A stretch of 64,000 nt of DNA from Bosea sp. NBC_00550 (GCF_026020075.1 NZ_CP102772.1:3694501-3758500), one strand, 5' to 3'; numbered from the stretch's first letter, positions 10,969 to 20,210 are shown. The notes: a model not told the origin generated them from the letters alone. Made by a program: numbers and translations.

Positions 10969-12144
10969 ATGACTTATCCGACACGCCGTACCGTCATGGC
11001 CGGAGCAGCCGGCCTCGCCGCCTTGAAAGCCGGCGGAGCGCTGGCGCAGAGCGCCCCCGTGGCACTCAACATTATCGACGTAGCCGGCAACCTGCAGCTG
11101 ACGCAGGCGGCCATCGAGAAGTTCGCCAAGGACAATCCGAAGCTGATCTCGCGGCTGAACTTCTCGCGCGCGCCTTCGCCCGAGCTGCCGGCCAAGCTCA
11201 AGGCACAGCAGCAGGCCAACCGCGTCGATATCGACCTCGTGCTCACCGGCCCCGGCGCCATGTCGGACGGCATCCAGCAGGGGCTCTGGGTCGACGTGTG
11301 GAAGTCCCACGCCAAGGACCTGCCGAAGCCGGAGGAGGTCTATCACGAGCAGGCGCTGATGATGCAGCGCAACTTCGGCCAGAACGAAGGCGTCGCCGTC
11401 GTGTATTCCCCGTCGGGCCCGCTCTTCGAATATGCGCCCGAGCGCCTCAAGAGCGTGCCGAAGACGGCCGAGGACCTGCTCGCCTATGTCAAGCAGAACC
11501 CGAAGCGCTTCACCTATGCCCGCCCCGTCAATTCAGGCCCCGGCTGGACCTGGCTCATGGGCCTGCCCTACATCCTCGGCGATGCCGACCCGACCGACCC
11601 GATCAAGGGCTGGGACAAGAGCTGGGCCTATCTCAAGGAGCTCGGCACCGGCGTCGACTACTATCCGGGCGGCACCGCCGCGACGATGAAGGAGCTCGGC
11701 GAAGGCACGCGCGACGTCATCGTCTCGACCTTAGGCTGGGACATCAATCCCCGCGTCCTCGGCATCGTGCCGAAGGAGGCCAAGGTCTTCGTCCTCGCCA
11801 ACACGCACTGGATTCCCGACACCCAGTTCATGTGCATCCCCAGGGGCGTGGGAGCCGACAAGATGCCGGCCCTCGTCGCGCTGATGGCCCATATGCTCAA
11901 GCCCGAGGCACAGGCCGTGACCTACGACAAGGGCTATTTCTATCCGGGCCCGGCCGTGAAGGGCGTGACGCTCGCCATGGCGCCGCAGGAGAGCCGCGAC
12001 ATCCTCGCCGAATATGGCCGGCCGGAATATGATGGGCTGATCACCAGCCTGCCGACCCGCCCGCCGCTGACGCCCGAGCGCCTCGTCGCCGCCTTCCGGC
12101 GCTGGGACCAGGAGATCGGCGTCGGCCACGGAGCTCCCCAGTAG
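10969..12144 (+). CDS. extracellular solute-binding protein (PotD/Fe3+-type), paralogue of the protein at 6507-7700
   Basis: 391 residues; AGGGAGAG precedes the ATG. Tat-like signal PTRRTVMAGAAGLAALKAGG, then ALAQS. The body matches the paralogue block by block: YARPVNSGPGWTWLMGLPYI, GWDKSWAYLKELG, TLGWDINPRVLGIVPKEAK and GYFYPGPAVKGV. It is followed 2 bp later by a Gfo/Idh/MocA oxidoreductase, so it probably serves the catabolic locus to the right, while its paralogue serves the nag operon. No cognate membrane components for this type are found nearby. Confidence 0.9.
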   Translation: MTYPTRRTVMAGAAGLAALKAGGALAQSAPVALNIIDVAGNLQLTQAAIEKFAKDNPKLISRLNFSRAPSPELPAKLKAQQQANRVDIDLVLTGPGAMSDGIQQGLWVDVWKSHAKDLPKPEEVYHEQALMMQRNFGQNEGVAVVYSPSGPLFEYAPERLKSVPKTAEDLLAYVKQNPKRFTYARPVNSGPGWTWLMGLPYILGDADPTDPIKGWDKSWAYLKELGTGVDYYPGGTAATMKELGEGTRDVIVSTLGWDINPRVLGIVPKEAKVFVLANTHWIPDTQFMCIPRGVGADKMPALVALMAHMLKPEAQAVTYDKGYFYPGPAVKGVTLAMAPQESRDILAEYGRPEYDGLITSLPTRPPLTPERLVAAFRRWDQEIGVGHGAPQ

Positions 12145-12146
12145 CC

Positions 12147-13166
12147 ATGCGCTTTGCCGCCATCGGCCTCGACCACCGCCATATCTACCATATGGTCGGT
12201 GGTCTCCTCGAAGCCGGCGCGACCTGCGTCGGCTTCGACCCCGCGACCAGCGATGAACGCGTCCTCACCGGCTTCCGCGAGCGCTTTCCCGATCTGGCGG
12301 AGAGCACGGCCGACCGGCTGATCGAGGACGCGTCCATCGACCTGATCGTCTGTGCCGCCATTCCGGCGGAGCGCGCCGACATCGCCATCCGCGCCATGCG
12401 GGCCGGCAAGGACGTGATGGTCGACAAGCCCGGCGTCACCAGCTTCGATCAGCTTGCCGCGGTGGAGAAGGCCGCCGCCGAGACCGGGCGGATCTTCTCG
12501 ATCTGCTTCTCCGAGCGCTTCATCGTTCCCGCCACGATAATAGCCGGCAAATTGATTGCCGATGGCGCGATCGGACGCGTCGTGCAGACGCTTGGAGTCG
12601 GCCCTCACCGCCTCAACCGCGCGATCCGGCCGGATTGGTTCTTCGACAAGCGCCATTATGGCGGCATCCTCACCGACATCGCCTCGCACCAGATCGACCA
12701 GTTCCTGCATTTCACCGGCTCTGAGGGCGCCGAGATCATAGCCTCCGGCGTCGGCCATTTCGGCGTTCCCGATCTGCCCGACTTCGAGGATTTCGGCGAG
12801 GCTCTGCTGCGCAGCGACAGGGCCGGCGGCTATGTCCGCGTCGACTGGTTCACCGCCGACGGGCTGTCGACCTGGGGCGACGGCCGCCTCACCATTTTGG
12901 GCACCGAAGGCACGATCGAGCTGCGTAAATATGTCGACATCGCCGGCCGCCCCGGCACCGACCACGTCTTCCTGGTCGACAAGGCCGGCACCCGCCACAT
13001 CGACGCTTCCAGCGAGCCCCTGACCTACTTCCGCAATCTGATCGCCGATATCGGCGCCCGCAGCGAAACCGCGATGAGCCAGCGCCACGCCTTCACCGTC
13101 TGCCGGCTCGCGCTGGAGGCGCAGGAGAGGGCGGCCTGGCTGCCGGCTCGACCGAATAACGCATGA
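12147..13166 (+). CDS. Gfo/Idh/MocA-family oxidoreductase
   Basis: 339 residues. The NAD(P)-binding Rossmann start is unusual: AAIGLDHRHIYHM replaces the common GxGxxG, while the lysine motif VDKPG (family EKP) near residue 93 is present. The C-terminal substrate domain contains GGILTDIASHQIDQFLHF, whose Asp/His pair is typical of sugar dehydrogenases in this family. It likely oxidises a hydroxyl of a sugar or cyclitol. It starts 2 bp after the binding-protein gene and is followed by a palindromic repeat, so it may be the end of one transcript. Confidence 0.88.
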   Translation: MRFAAIGLDHRHIYHMVGGLLEAGATCVGFDPATSDERVLTGFRERFPDLAESTADRLIEDASIDLIVCAAIPAERADIAIRAMRAGKDVMVDKPGVTSFDQLAAVEKAAAETGRIFSICFSERFIVPATIIAGKLIADGAIGRVVQTLGVGPHRLNRAIRPDWFFDKRHYGGILTDIASHQIDQFLHFTGSEGAEIIASGVGHFGVPDLPDFEDFGEALLRSDRAGGYVRVDWFTADGLSTWGDGRLTILGTEGTIELRKYVDIAGRPGTDHVFLVDKAGTRHIDASSEPLTYFRNLIADIGARSETAMSQRHAFTVCRLALEAQERAAWLPARPNNA

Positions 13167-13168
13167 GT

Positions 13169-13277
13169 GTCATCCCGGGTCGCAGCGCAGCGGAGACCCG
13201 TCCATGCCTGAACCTTTGCCGGAAGCGCTCCGGCATGGATCCCGGATCGGCGGGCTTCGCCGCTTGTCCGGGATGAC
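13169..13277. repeat. palindromic intergenic repeat, copy 2
   Basis: Begins GTCATCCCGGG and ends CCGGGATGAC. The interior CATGCCTGAACCTT...GCTCC...ATGGATCCCGG is shared almost base for base with the copy at 22591-22686, showing a common origin. It fills most of the 151-bp gap between two oxidoreductase genes. Confidence 0.8.
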
Positions 13278-13317
13278 CGCGGTTGAAACGATTTAACGAG
13301 GACGGGGATCGCCTGAC

Positions 13318-14328
13318 ATGACACGCAAGCTCGGCATCGCCGTGATCGGGCTCGGCCCGGCTTCCTTGCCGCACTCCAAAAGCCTCCTCGACCTCGCCGA
13401 TCGTGCGGATGTGCGCTGGGCCGTGAGCCGGACGCCGGATCGCGCCGAAGCCTATGCCAGACAATTCCCCTTCCCGACGACCACCGATCTCGATGCCGTG
13501 CTGACAGACCCTGCCGTCGATGCCGCCATCGTCCTGACCCCGCCGAGCAGCCATCTCGACGTCTCCGCACTCTGCCTTGAAGCCGGCAAACATGTTCTCG
13601 TCGAGAAGCCGCTGGAATTGACCAGCGAGCGCGGCCAGCGCCTCGTCGACACCGCGCGCCGCACCGGCAGGACCTTCGGCGTCGTGCTGCAGCACCGCTT
13701 CCGCCCGGCAAGCCTGCGCCTGAAAGCCGCCCTGCAATCGGGCGAACTCGGCACGCTCGAAGCCGCTTTCCTCTCCGTCCCATGGTGGCGCCCCCAGAGC
13801 TATTACGACGAACCCGGACGGGGCACGATTGCCCGCGATGGCGGCGGCGTGCTGCTGACGCAGGCGATCCACTCGCTCGACCTGTTCCGCTCGCTCGTCG
13901 GCGTCTCCAGGGTCGTCGCGGCGCAGGCTCGCACCACCGCGCTCCACCGCATGGAGACCGAGGACTACGTCTCGGCGTTGCTGGAAACCGGCAATGGTGC
14001 ACCCGCCACGCTGGTGACGACGACCGCCGCCTATCCCGGCTATCCCGAGCGTATCGAGATCACCGGCACCAAGGGTTTCGCGGCCCTGATCGGCGGGCGC
14101 TTGCGCCTCGCTTTCCTCGACGGAATCGAGGAGATCGTCGAGGCCGAGGGCTCGACCGGCAGCGGCGCCAACATCATGGACTTCCCGCATGATGCCCACC
14201 GGGCCGTCATCGCCGACTTCATCGATGCGATCGCGCAAGGCCGCGACCCCATCGTCACCGGTGAGGAGGCGCTGAGCTCGCAAAGGCTCGTCGACGATAT
14301 TTTGCAGGCGGCGCGGCGCAGCGCTTGA
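13318..14328 (+). CDS. Gfo/Idh/MocA-family oxidoreductase
   Basis: 336 residues. It has the Rossmann start IAVIGLGPASLPHSKSL, the cofactor-proximal VLVEKPLELT with the family EKP lysine (about residue 98), and GGVLLTQAIHSLDLFRSLVG in the C-terminal domain. It is only distantly like the other oxidoreductase at 12147-13166, so the two may act at different steps. The next gene, a GntR/UTRA regulator, begins 50 bp downstream after its own promoter-like sequence. Substrate unknown; a sugar, sugar acid or cyclitol is likely from the family. Confidence 0.9.
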   Translation: MTRKLGIAVIGLGPASLPHSKSLLDLADRADVRWAVSRTPDRAEAYARQFPFPTTTDLDAVLTDPAVDAAIVLTPPSSHLDVSALCLEAGKHVLVEKPLELTSERGQRLVDTARRTGRTFGVVLQHRFRPASLRLKAALQSGELGTLEAAFLSVPWWRPQSYYDEPGRGTIARDGGGVLLTQAIHSLDLFRSLVGVSRVVAAQARTTALHRMETEDYVSALLETGNGAPATLVTTTAAYPGYPERIEITGTKGFAALIGGRLRLAFLDGIEEIVEAEGSTGSGANIMDFPHDAHRAVIADFIDAIAQGRDPIVTGEEALSSQRLVDDILQAARRSA

Positions 14329-14348
14329 CTTGTATCTGATTTGTATCT
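14325..14348 (+). promoter_or_regulatory. promoter-proximal direct repeat upstream of the GntR/UTRA gene
   Basis: TTGTATCT occurs at 14330-14337 and again at 14341-14348, an 11-bp period (one helical turn), overlapping a TTGACT -35-like hexamer at 14325-14330. This lies 30-55 bp before the regulator's ATG. Such placement suggests an autoregulatory GntR site, which is inference. Confidence 0.4.
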
Positions 14349-14378
14349 TCCTATGCGGCATCCCGCCGGGAGTGTCGC

Positions 14379-15098
14379 ATGGTTCGCTATCAGGAGATCG
14401 CCCACAGTCTCGAACTCGGCCTTGCGGCCGGGGGGGACGCTGCCCGGGCGATTCCCTCGGAGCATGAGCTCTGCGAACGCTACGGCGCCAGCCGCACGAC
14501 GATCCGCGCGGCACTGAAGCAATTGCAGGACCAGGGGCTGATCGAGCGCCGGCAGGGCAAGGGCACCTTCTACCGGCCGCGCCACATCACCAAGCATCTC
14601 GGCAGCATCGTCGACTTCCACAGCGAGGCCCGCATGGCGGGCCGCGTGCCGAAGACGCAGGTTCTCGCTCTAACCTCCCGCGGGGCGACGCCGGCCGAAT
14701 TCGCGCTGTTCGGCGGCGATATCGCCAAAGACGGCATCGTCGAGCTCCTGCGCCTGCGCAGCCTCGACGATCAGCCGGCCGTGCTGCAGCGCTCGCGCCT
14801 CGGTGCCGCCGTGCTCGGCGAGGCGAAGGCGGACGCGCTGATGAACGCCTCGCTCTATCGCTATCTCGCCGAATGCCGCGGCATCCATGTCGCCACGGTC
14901 GAGGAAACGCTGGAGCCCCTCGCTGCGGGCGTCGAGGATGCCGGCCATCTCGGCATCCCCGCCGGCACGGCGATCTTCCGCTCGCAGCGCGTCGCCCGCG
15001 ATGGGATCGGAGCCGTCGTCGAGGTCAGCGACAACCTGATCCGCGGCGACATCTACCGCTTCACCATCCGCCGGCAGGTCGGGAGCGCCGCATCATGA
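14379..15098 (+). CDS. GntR-family regulator with UTRA ligand-binding domain (HutC type)
   Basis: 239 residues. The winged helix is typical: PSEHELCERYGASRTTIRAA then LIERRQGKGTFYRP (about 27-67). The rest is a UTRA domain, ending with the strand DNLIRGDIYRFTIRR. UTRA domains bind small sugars, sugar phosphates or related metabolites. It overlaps the FGGY kinase gene by ATGA at 15095-15098, so it is co-translated with the catabolic enzymes it presumably controls. Confidence 0.93.
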   Translation: MVRYQEIAHSLELGLAAGGDAARAIPSEHELCERYGASRTTIRAALKQLQDQGLIERRQGKGTFYRPRHITKHLGSIVDFHSEARMAGRVPKTQVLALTSRGATPAEFALFGGDIAKDGIVELLRLRSLDDQPAVLQRSRLGAAVLGEAKADALMNASLYRYLAECRGIHVATVEETLEPLAAGVEDAGHLGIPAGTAIFRSQRVARDGIGAVVEVSDNLIRGDIYRFTIRRQVGSAAS

Positions 15099-16624
15099 GT
15101 GTGGTTCTTGCCTGCGACCTCGGCGGCACCAGCTTCCGCGCCGCGCTCGTCGACGCGCAGGGCCGTACGCTTGCGGAAAGCGTCATCATCGGCCCGACGC
15201 TGATCGACCGCATGGGCTGGTCGGAGGTCGATGCCGAAGCCTGGTGGACGATCTTCAGCGAAGCGGCCGACCAACTCGCCGAGGCCGAACCGGAGCTGTT
15301 CGGCGCGGTCGAGGGCATCGCCATCTGCGGCGTCACGCGCACACAGGTCTTCCTCGGCCGTGACGGGCGCCAGCTCCGGCCGGCCATCACCTGGAAAGAT
15401 ACCCGTTCGGAAGCCGCGGCGGCGCGGCTGCGTGGCCGGCTCGGCAGCCATCCCGAGGCCGAGCGCATCAACGCCTTCCACCCGCTGGCTCGCCTCGCCT
15501 GGCTGGCCGAGGAAGAAAGCGCGTGCTTCAGAGCCCTGGCCAGCGTGCTGGAGCCGAAGGATTGGCTCAATTTCCGCCTCACCGGCAAGCAAGGGGGAGA
15601 CCCCGTCTCGATGGCCCGGCTCATGGCCTGCACCGAAGGGACGGAAAGCGGCGCCCCCCTTGCGGCCATCGGGCTGACGGCCTCCGTCATCCCGCCAGTG
15701 CTGGAGCCCTGTGCGGTGCTGGCACCGGTTCAGCCCGGTCTGCCGGGTGCGCTCGGCCGGCTGGCGGGCGTCCCCGTCTTCTGCTCGTCGAGCGACACAT
15801 GGGTCGCCGTCACCGGGCTCGGCGCGATGCGGGCCGGATTCGCCTACAACATCTCCGGCACCACCGAAGTCCTCGGCGTCGTCGGCGAGAACGCCGCTGC
15901 CGCGGAAGGCCTGCTGACGGTTGACTGGCGCGGCCTCTGGCAGCTTGGCGGCCCCAGCCAGAACGGTGCCGATACCGCCGCTTGGCTGGTCTCGCTGCTC
16001 CACGGCACAGAACGCGGTTTCGCCAGCGTCGGCGACGGCATCGGCAAGCTCCTCGCCGGGCGCCGGCATCCGCAGCCGCTCGTCTTCCTGCCCTATCTCC
16101 AGGGTGAGCGCGTACCCTATTGGAATCCGGCTTTACGCGGCGCCTTCCTCGGCCTCGGCCGCCAGCACGGTGCGACCGATCTCGCTTACGCCGTGCTGGA
16201 GGGCGTCGCCTTCCTCAACCGCATCGTGCTCGAACGGGCCGAGGCCGCACTCGGCGGCCCGGTCGGCGAAATCCGCTTCGGCGGCGGTGCCGCTTCCAAT
16301 CCGGTCTGGGCGCAGATCAAGGCGGATATCTGCAACCGCCCGGTCGTGGTCGGCGCGGCGAAGGAACCCGGCCTGCTCGGCGCCGCCATCATCGCCTGGA
16401 CCGGCCTCGGCCGCTTCCCCTCGCTCGCGGTGGCGCAAGAGACACTCGTCGCTCCCGCCCGCCGCTATGAGCCGAGCCCCGCCCGCCGCGACGCCTACGA
16501 CGCGCTCTTTTCCGTCTTCCGCCGCGCCGAGGCCGCGCTCGCTCCCGTCTCGGCCGATCTCGCCGGGCTCTCGCGCAGCGCCGGCAGCCTGCCCGGCATC
16601 CATACCCCGCCATCGCTTCCGTAA
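15095..16624 (+). CDS. FGGY-family carbohydrate kinase
   Basis: 509 residues. The N-terminal ATPase core has CDLGGTSFRAALVDAQG, and the second half has NISGTTEVLGVVG and the late phosphate motif RFGGGAASNPVWAQIKADI. Overall length and order match xylulokinase/gluconokinase relatives, but specificity cannot be assigned. It phosphorylates an open-chain or keto sugar, or a polyol, in the cytoplasm. It starts inside the regulator's stop codon and is followed 12 bp later by the BtpA-family gene. Confidence 0.92.
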   Translation: MSVVLACDLGGTSFRAALVDAQGRTLAESVIIGPTLIDRMGWSEVDAEAWWTIFSEAADQLAEAEPELFGAVEGIAICGVTRTQVFLGRDGRQLRPAITWKDTRSEAAAARLRGRLGSHPEAERINAFHPLARLAWLAEEESACFRALASVLEPKDWLNFRLTGKQGGDPVSMARLMACTEGTESGAPLAAIGLTASVIPPVLEPCAVLAPVQPGLPGALGRLAGVPVFCSSSDTWVAVTGLGAMRAGFAYNISGTTEVLGVVGENAAAAEGLLTVDWRGLWQLGGPSQNGADTAAWLVSLLHGTERGFASVGDGIGKLLAGRRHPQPLVFLPYLQGERVPYWNPALRGAFLGLGRQHGATDLAYAVLEGVAFLNRIVLERAEAALGGPVGEIRFGGGAASNPVWAQIKADICNRPVVVGAAKEPGLLGAAIIAWTGLGRFPSLAVAQETLVAPARRYEPSPARRDAYDALFSVFRRAEAALAPVSADLAGLSRSAGSLPGIHTPPSLP

Positions 16625-16636
16625 GGACCCGACGCC

Positions 16637-17449
16637 ATGAAGACCCTCGTTCAGACCGAATATGGCCGCGACCACCTACTGGTCGGCTGCGTCCATACGC
16701 TCGCCTTGCCCGGTACGCCGCTCTACGACCGCAGCGGCGGCATGCGGAAGATCGTCAACCAGGCGAAGGAAGAAGCCAGGATCCTGGAGGAGGCCGGCTT
16801 CCACGCTCTGCTCTACACCAATGAATCCGATATGCCCTATGAGTCGAACATGCCGGTCGAGGTCGTCGCGGCGATGACCGAGGTGATCGCCGAATGCCAG
16901 GCGCGGACGAAGCTGCCGCACGGCGTCAACATGCTGATCGACCCGCCAGCCTCCATCGCCGTCGCCCATGCCACCGGCGGGCGCTTCGTGCGCGCCTTCC
17001 TGACCGGGCTGCTCGCCGGCGACATCGGCATGATGACGCCGGATGGCGCCCGCGCCCTGCGCCTGCGCGCCAATCTCGGCGCCGAGAACATCCGCATCAT
17101 CTGCAACGTCACGCCGGGCTTCTCGATCAATCTCGACAATCGCCCGGTCGAGCAGCTCGCCTCCGGCGCGGTCTTCATCGGGCTTGCGGATATCGTCTGC
17201 GTCGGCGGGCCCGCTGCCGGCAAGGAGGCCGATATCGCGGTGATCGAGCGCGTCGCGAAGCAGGTCTCGGACACGCCCGTCGCGGTCGGCACCGGCGTCG
17301 CCGAGGAGAATATCGCACGGCTCGCGGAGGTCGCCGAGATCTTCATCATCGGCACCTCGATCAAGAAGGACCGCCAGACCCTGAATCCGGTCGACCCGAA
17401 GCGCGCCGAGGCGCTGGTGCGCGCCTATGAAGCCCGCAAGGCCGCCTGA
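16637..17449 (+). CDS. BtpA/SgcQ-family protein
   Basis: 270 residues. Landmarks are HTLALPGTPLYDR near the N-terminus, EAGFHALLYTNESDMPY, and the C-terminal repeats VAVGTGVAEENIARLAEVAE and IFIIGTSIKKD, which look like the phosphate-binding end of a TIM barrel. The family includes BtpA (first linked to photosystem I accumulation in cyanobacteria) and E. coli SgcQ in a sugar operon; its reaction is not established. Position between a sugar kinase and an SDR points to a role in breakdown of a phosphorylated sugar, perhaps an isomerase, aldolase or lyase step (inference). Confidence 0.88.
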   Translation: MKTLVQTEYGRDHLLVGCVHTLALPGTPLYDRSGGMRKIVNQAKEEARILEEAGFHALLYTNESDMPYESNMPVEVVAAMTEVIAECQARTKLPHGVNMLIDPPASIAVAHATGGRFVRAFLTGLLAGDIGMMTPDGARALRLRANLGAENIRIICNVTPGFSINLDNRPVEQLASGAVFIGLADIVCVGGPAAGKEADIAVIERVAKQVSDTPVAVGTGVAEENIARLAEVAEIFIIGTSIKKDRQTLNPVDPKRAEALVRAYEARKAA

Positions 17450-17450
17450 G

Positions 17451-18245
17451 ATGGACAGGCCCGCACCCGCAAAGCCCGTCACCCTCGTCACCGGCGCCTC
17501 CGGCGGCATCGGCTCGGCGCTTGCCTTGGCGCTTGCAGCGGCAGGCCATCGCCTCGTGCTCTGCGGGCTCGATCCGGGCGGGCTCGACGCTGTGGCCGCG
17601 GAGGTCGCGGCCGCAGGAGGCGAAGCGGCGACGCTGGCCGGCGATGTCCGCGAGCGCGACTTTGCGCAGGCCGCCGTCGATCTCGCCACCTCCCGCTTCG
17701 GCCGGCTCGACCATCTCGTCACGGGTGCCGGCGCCTCGCGCCCGGTGCCATTGGTCGAGATGGAGGATGACGAGTGGGACAAGCTCGTCGACATCAACCT
17801 CTCGGCCGTCTTCCGCATCTCGAAGGCCGCCGCGCGGCAGATGATCGATCAGGCCGAAGGCGGCGCCATCGTCCACATCTCCTCGATCGCTCATGCCAAT
17901 GGCGGCGCTAATCTCGCCTATGGCTCGGCCAAGGGTGGCGTCGCGACGCTGACCTACGGCATGGCCCAGCAGCTCGGCCGGCATGGCATCCGCGTGAATG
18001 CAGTTGCGCCCGGCATCATCGATACGCCAATGGTGAGGAACGGATTCGCCCAGCAGTTCAACGCGCTGGTCGAGGGCGCGGCGTTGCGCACGCCGCTGGG
18101 GAGATTGGGACGGCCCGAGGATGTCGCCAACGTGATCGCTTTCCTGCTCTCGCCGGGCGCCGCCTTCGTCACCGGGGCGCTGATCCCGATCACCGGCGGC
18201 ATCGAGATTCTCTCGCCGATCTCCACCATCGCGAAGGGGGCCTGA
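17451..18245 (+). CDS. short-chain dehydrogenase/reductase (SDR)
   Basis: 264 residues, ATG 1 bp after the BtpA-family stop. Classical SDR: TGASGGIG nucleotide loop (14-21), NAG-equivalent TGAG (91-94), catalytic Ser144/Ser145, Tyr157 and Lys161 in AYGSAKGG, and the C-terminal PGIIDTPMV. It probably interconverts a hydroxyl and ketone on the locus substrate, using NAD(H) or NADP(H). Its stop is 1 bp before the TTG of the ABC permease. Confidence 0.93.
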   Translation: MDRPAPAKPVTLVTGASGGIGSALALALAAAGHRLVLCGLDPGGLDAVAAEVAAAGGEAATLAGDVRERDFAQAAVDLATSRFGRLDHLVTGAGASRPVPLVEMEDDEWDKLVDINLSAVFRISKAAARQMIDQAEGGAIVHISSIAHANGGANLAYGSAKGGVATLTYGMAQQLGRHGIRVNAVAPGIIDTPMVRNGFAQQFNALVEGAALRTPLGRLGRPEDVANVIAFLLSPGAAFVTGALIPITGGIEILSPISTIAKGA

Positions 18246-18246
18246 A

Positions 18247-19203
18247 TTGGGCCGCATCGACCCGCGTGAGGTGATCGGGCGCTATGGCACGGCTCTCGCC
18301 GGGCTGGCCCTGATCCTGTTCTTCCTGATCTTCGCGCCGAACTTCGCCAGCGCCACCAACATCATCAACGTGCTGAAGGATACGAGCTTCCTCGCCATCC
18401 TGGCACTCGGCTTCGCGCTCGCCTTCACCGTGGCGGAGCTCGATCTCTCCGTGGCGGAGATGGCGAGCCTGGCCGCCGTCGTCTGCGGCTGGCTGGTGCA
18501 GTTGCAATATCCGCCCATCGTCGCCGTCGCGGCGGCGCTCGGCGTCGGCATCGTGCTCGGCTCGCTCAACGGCTACGGCGTCACCGTGCTGCGCATCCCC
18601 TCGCTGATCATGACGCTCGGCACTGCCGCGATCGCCAAGGGCCTCGCCTTCATGATCACCCAGGGCGTCGCCTTCGTCGGGCGCTGGCCGGTCGGCTTCA
18701 CCGGGCTGGCGCGCGGCTATACCTTCGGCATCCCAAATCTCGTGCTCTGGATGGCCGGCGCCACGCTCTTCGCCTGGGGGCTCGTTAAATGGACCAGGAC
18801 TGGCGCCCATATGGTCGCGACCGGCGAGGCCGATGAAGCCGCACGGCTCGCCGGCATCGCGACGGCGCGGATGAAGCGCATCGGCCTGCTGCTCGCCGGG
18901 GTCTTCGCCAGCATCATGGCCGTGCTGCTAGCCGCCAACCTGTCCTCGGCGGCGCCGAACATGGCCGGCGACTACCTGCTCTACGCCATCGCCGCCGTTC
19001 TGCTCGGCATGACCATGTTCGATCCGGGCAAGCCCAACATCCCGGGCACGGTCTTCGCGGCGCTGGTGCTCAAGGTGCTCGGCAACGGCTTGGTGCTGCT
19101 CGGCGCGCCCTATTACATTCAGGACATCGTGCTCGGCGCGATCATCATCGGCTCGGTCGCCTTCTCGGCCAGCGCGATGAAGAAGGCGGCGTTCAAGGTC
19201 TAG
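18247..19203 (+). CDS. sugar ABC transporter permease, RbsC/branched-chain type
   Basis: 318 residues from a TTG start one base after the SDR stop. About nine to ten membrane segments, with the BPD_transp_2 landmarks LGFALAFTVAELDLSVAEMA and LNGYGVTVLRIPSLIMTLGT, the latter being the conserved RIPSFIVTLG of the family. It forms the membrane channel with the binding protein at 19243 and the ATPase at 20337. The start codon choice is weakly supported; no good ATG lies close by. Confidence 0.9.
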   Translation: MGRIDPREVIGRYGTALAGLALILFFLIFAPNFASATNIINVLKDTSFLAILALGFALAFTVAELDLSVAEMASLAAVVCGWLVQLQYPPIVAVAAALGVGIVLGSLNGYGVTVLRIPSLIMTLGTAAIAKGLAFMITQGVAFVGRWPVGFTGLARGYTFGIPNLVLWMAGATLFAWGLVKWTRTGAHMVATGEADEAARLAGIATARMKRIGLLLAGVFASIMAVLLAANLSSAAPNMAGDYLLYAIAAVLLGMTMFDPGKPNIPGTVFAALVLKVLGNGLVLLGAPYYIQDIVLGAIIIGSVAFSASAMKKAAFKV

Positions 19204-19242
19204 TGCGGATATAAATGATCCATAACGAGGGGAGTGGTTTCG

Positions 19243-20199
19243 ATGTTCGGCAAGAGTGGGCTTGGTTTGAGGAACATGCTGGCCGCCGCCGCGCTCGTCG
19301 CGCTCGGGCAACCGGCCGGGGCCTTCGAGGTCGGCATCATCGGCTTCCAGTTCTCGTCGGAGACGCATGCCCGCGTCGCCAACGCCGCCGCGGCCGCCGC
19401 CAAGGCCAAGGGCTGGGGCGTCACGCTGCTGAACTCGGAAGGCGCGCTGCCGAAGCACGCCGAGCAGTTCGACGCGCTGATCGCCAAGAAGGTCGACGCC
19501 ATCATCATCGCCATGGGCAAGCCGGTCGAGGCCGACGCCCAGTTCAAGGCGGCCAAGGACGCCAAGATCCCCGTCATCACGGTCCAGTCCGGTTCGAGCC
19601 CGCACGCGCTCTTCGACATCCAGACCAACGAATACAAGGTCGGAGCCGAGGCCGCGCTCTATCTGCTCGGCCAGCTCGGCTATCTGGGCAACATCGTCAG
19701 CGCCCGCTTCGACCTCAACGTCGCCTCGCGCATCCGCGGCCGCCTGCTCGACGCCGTCCTCGCCGAGAACCAGGCGGTGAAGGAGCTCGGCAAATTCTCC
19801 ATGGCGCGCACCCAAAGCTGGCGCGACGACGTCCGCGCCGGCATGCAGGCGCTGCTGCTGCAGAACCAGGGCAAGATCAACGGCATCTGGGCATCCTTCG
19901 ACGGACAGGCCTACATTATCGACGACCTGCTGCAGGCGCAGGGCGTGAAGAAGGGCCAGATCCCGCTGATCTCGGTCGATGGCGGCAAGGAGAGCTACGA
20001 GCGCATCGCCGATCCCGCCTCGACTTTCGTCGCCACGGTCGCGATCCCGTTCGAGGAGATGGGCAAGCAGGCCGTCGACGCGATCCAGGCGATCGTCGTC
20101 GAGAAGAAGCCGAAGGAGACCATCGCGTCGGGCCCCTATCTCTTCACGGAAGCCGTGCTGGTCGACAAGAACAACGTCCAGCAGTTTCTGAAGAAGTAA
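19243..20199 (+). CDS. sugar ABC transporter substrate-binding protein, RbsB-like (Peripla_BP_4)
   Basis: 318 residues; the ATG at 19243 is favoured because the AG-rich RBS (GAGGGGA near 19227-19233) is about 9 bp away. A GTG at 19234 would be too close. The signal peptide runs to about AGAF (GLGLRNMLAAAALVALGQPA). The mature protein reads VGIIGFQFSSETHARVANAA and has KKVDAIIIAMGKP and PLISVDGGKESYERIADPA, typical of type I sugar-binding proteins. It serves the ribose-type importer. Confidence 0.92.
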   Translation: MFGKSGLGLRNMLAAAALVALGQPAGAFEVGIIGFQFSSETHARVANAAAAAAKAKGWGVTLLNSEGALPKHAEQFDALIAKKVDAIIIAMGKPVEADAQFKAAKDAKIPVITVQSGSSPHALFDIQTNEYKVGAEAALYLLGQLGYLGNIVSARFDLNVASRIRGRLLDAVLAENQAVKELGKFSMARTQSWRDDVRAGMQALLLQNQGKINGIWASFDGQAYIIDDLLQAQGVKKGQIPLISVDGGKESYERIADPASTFVATVAIPFEEMGKQAVDAIQAIVVEKKPKETIASGPYLFTEAVLVDKNNVQQFLKK

Positions 20200-20210
20200 G
20201 GACGCGAACC

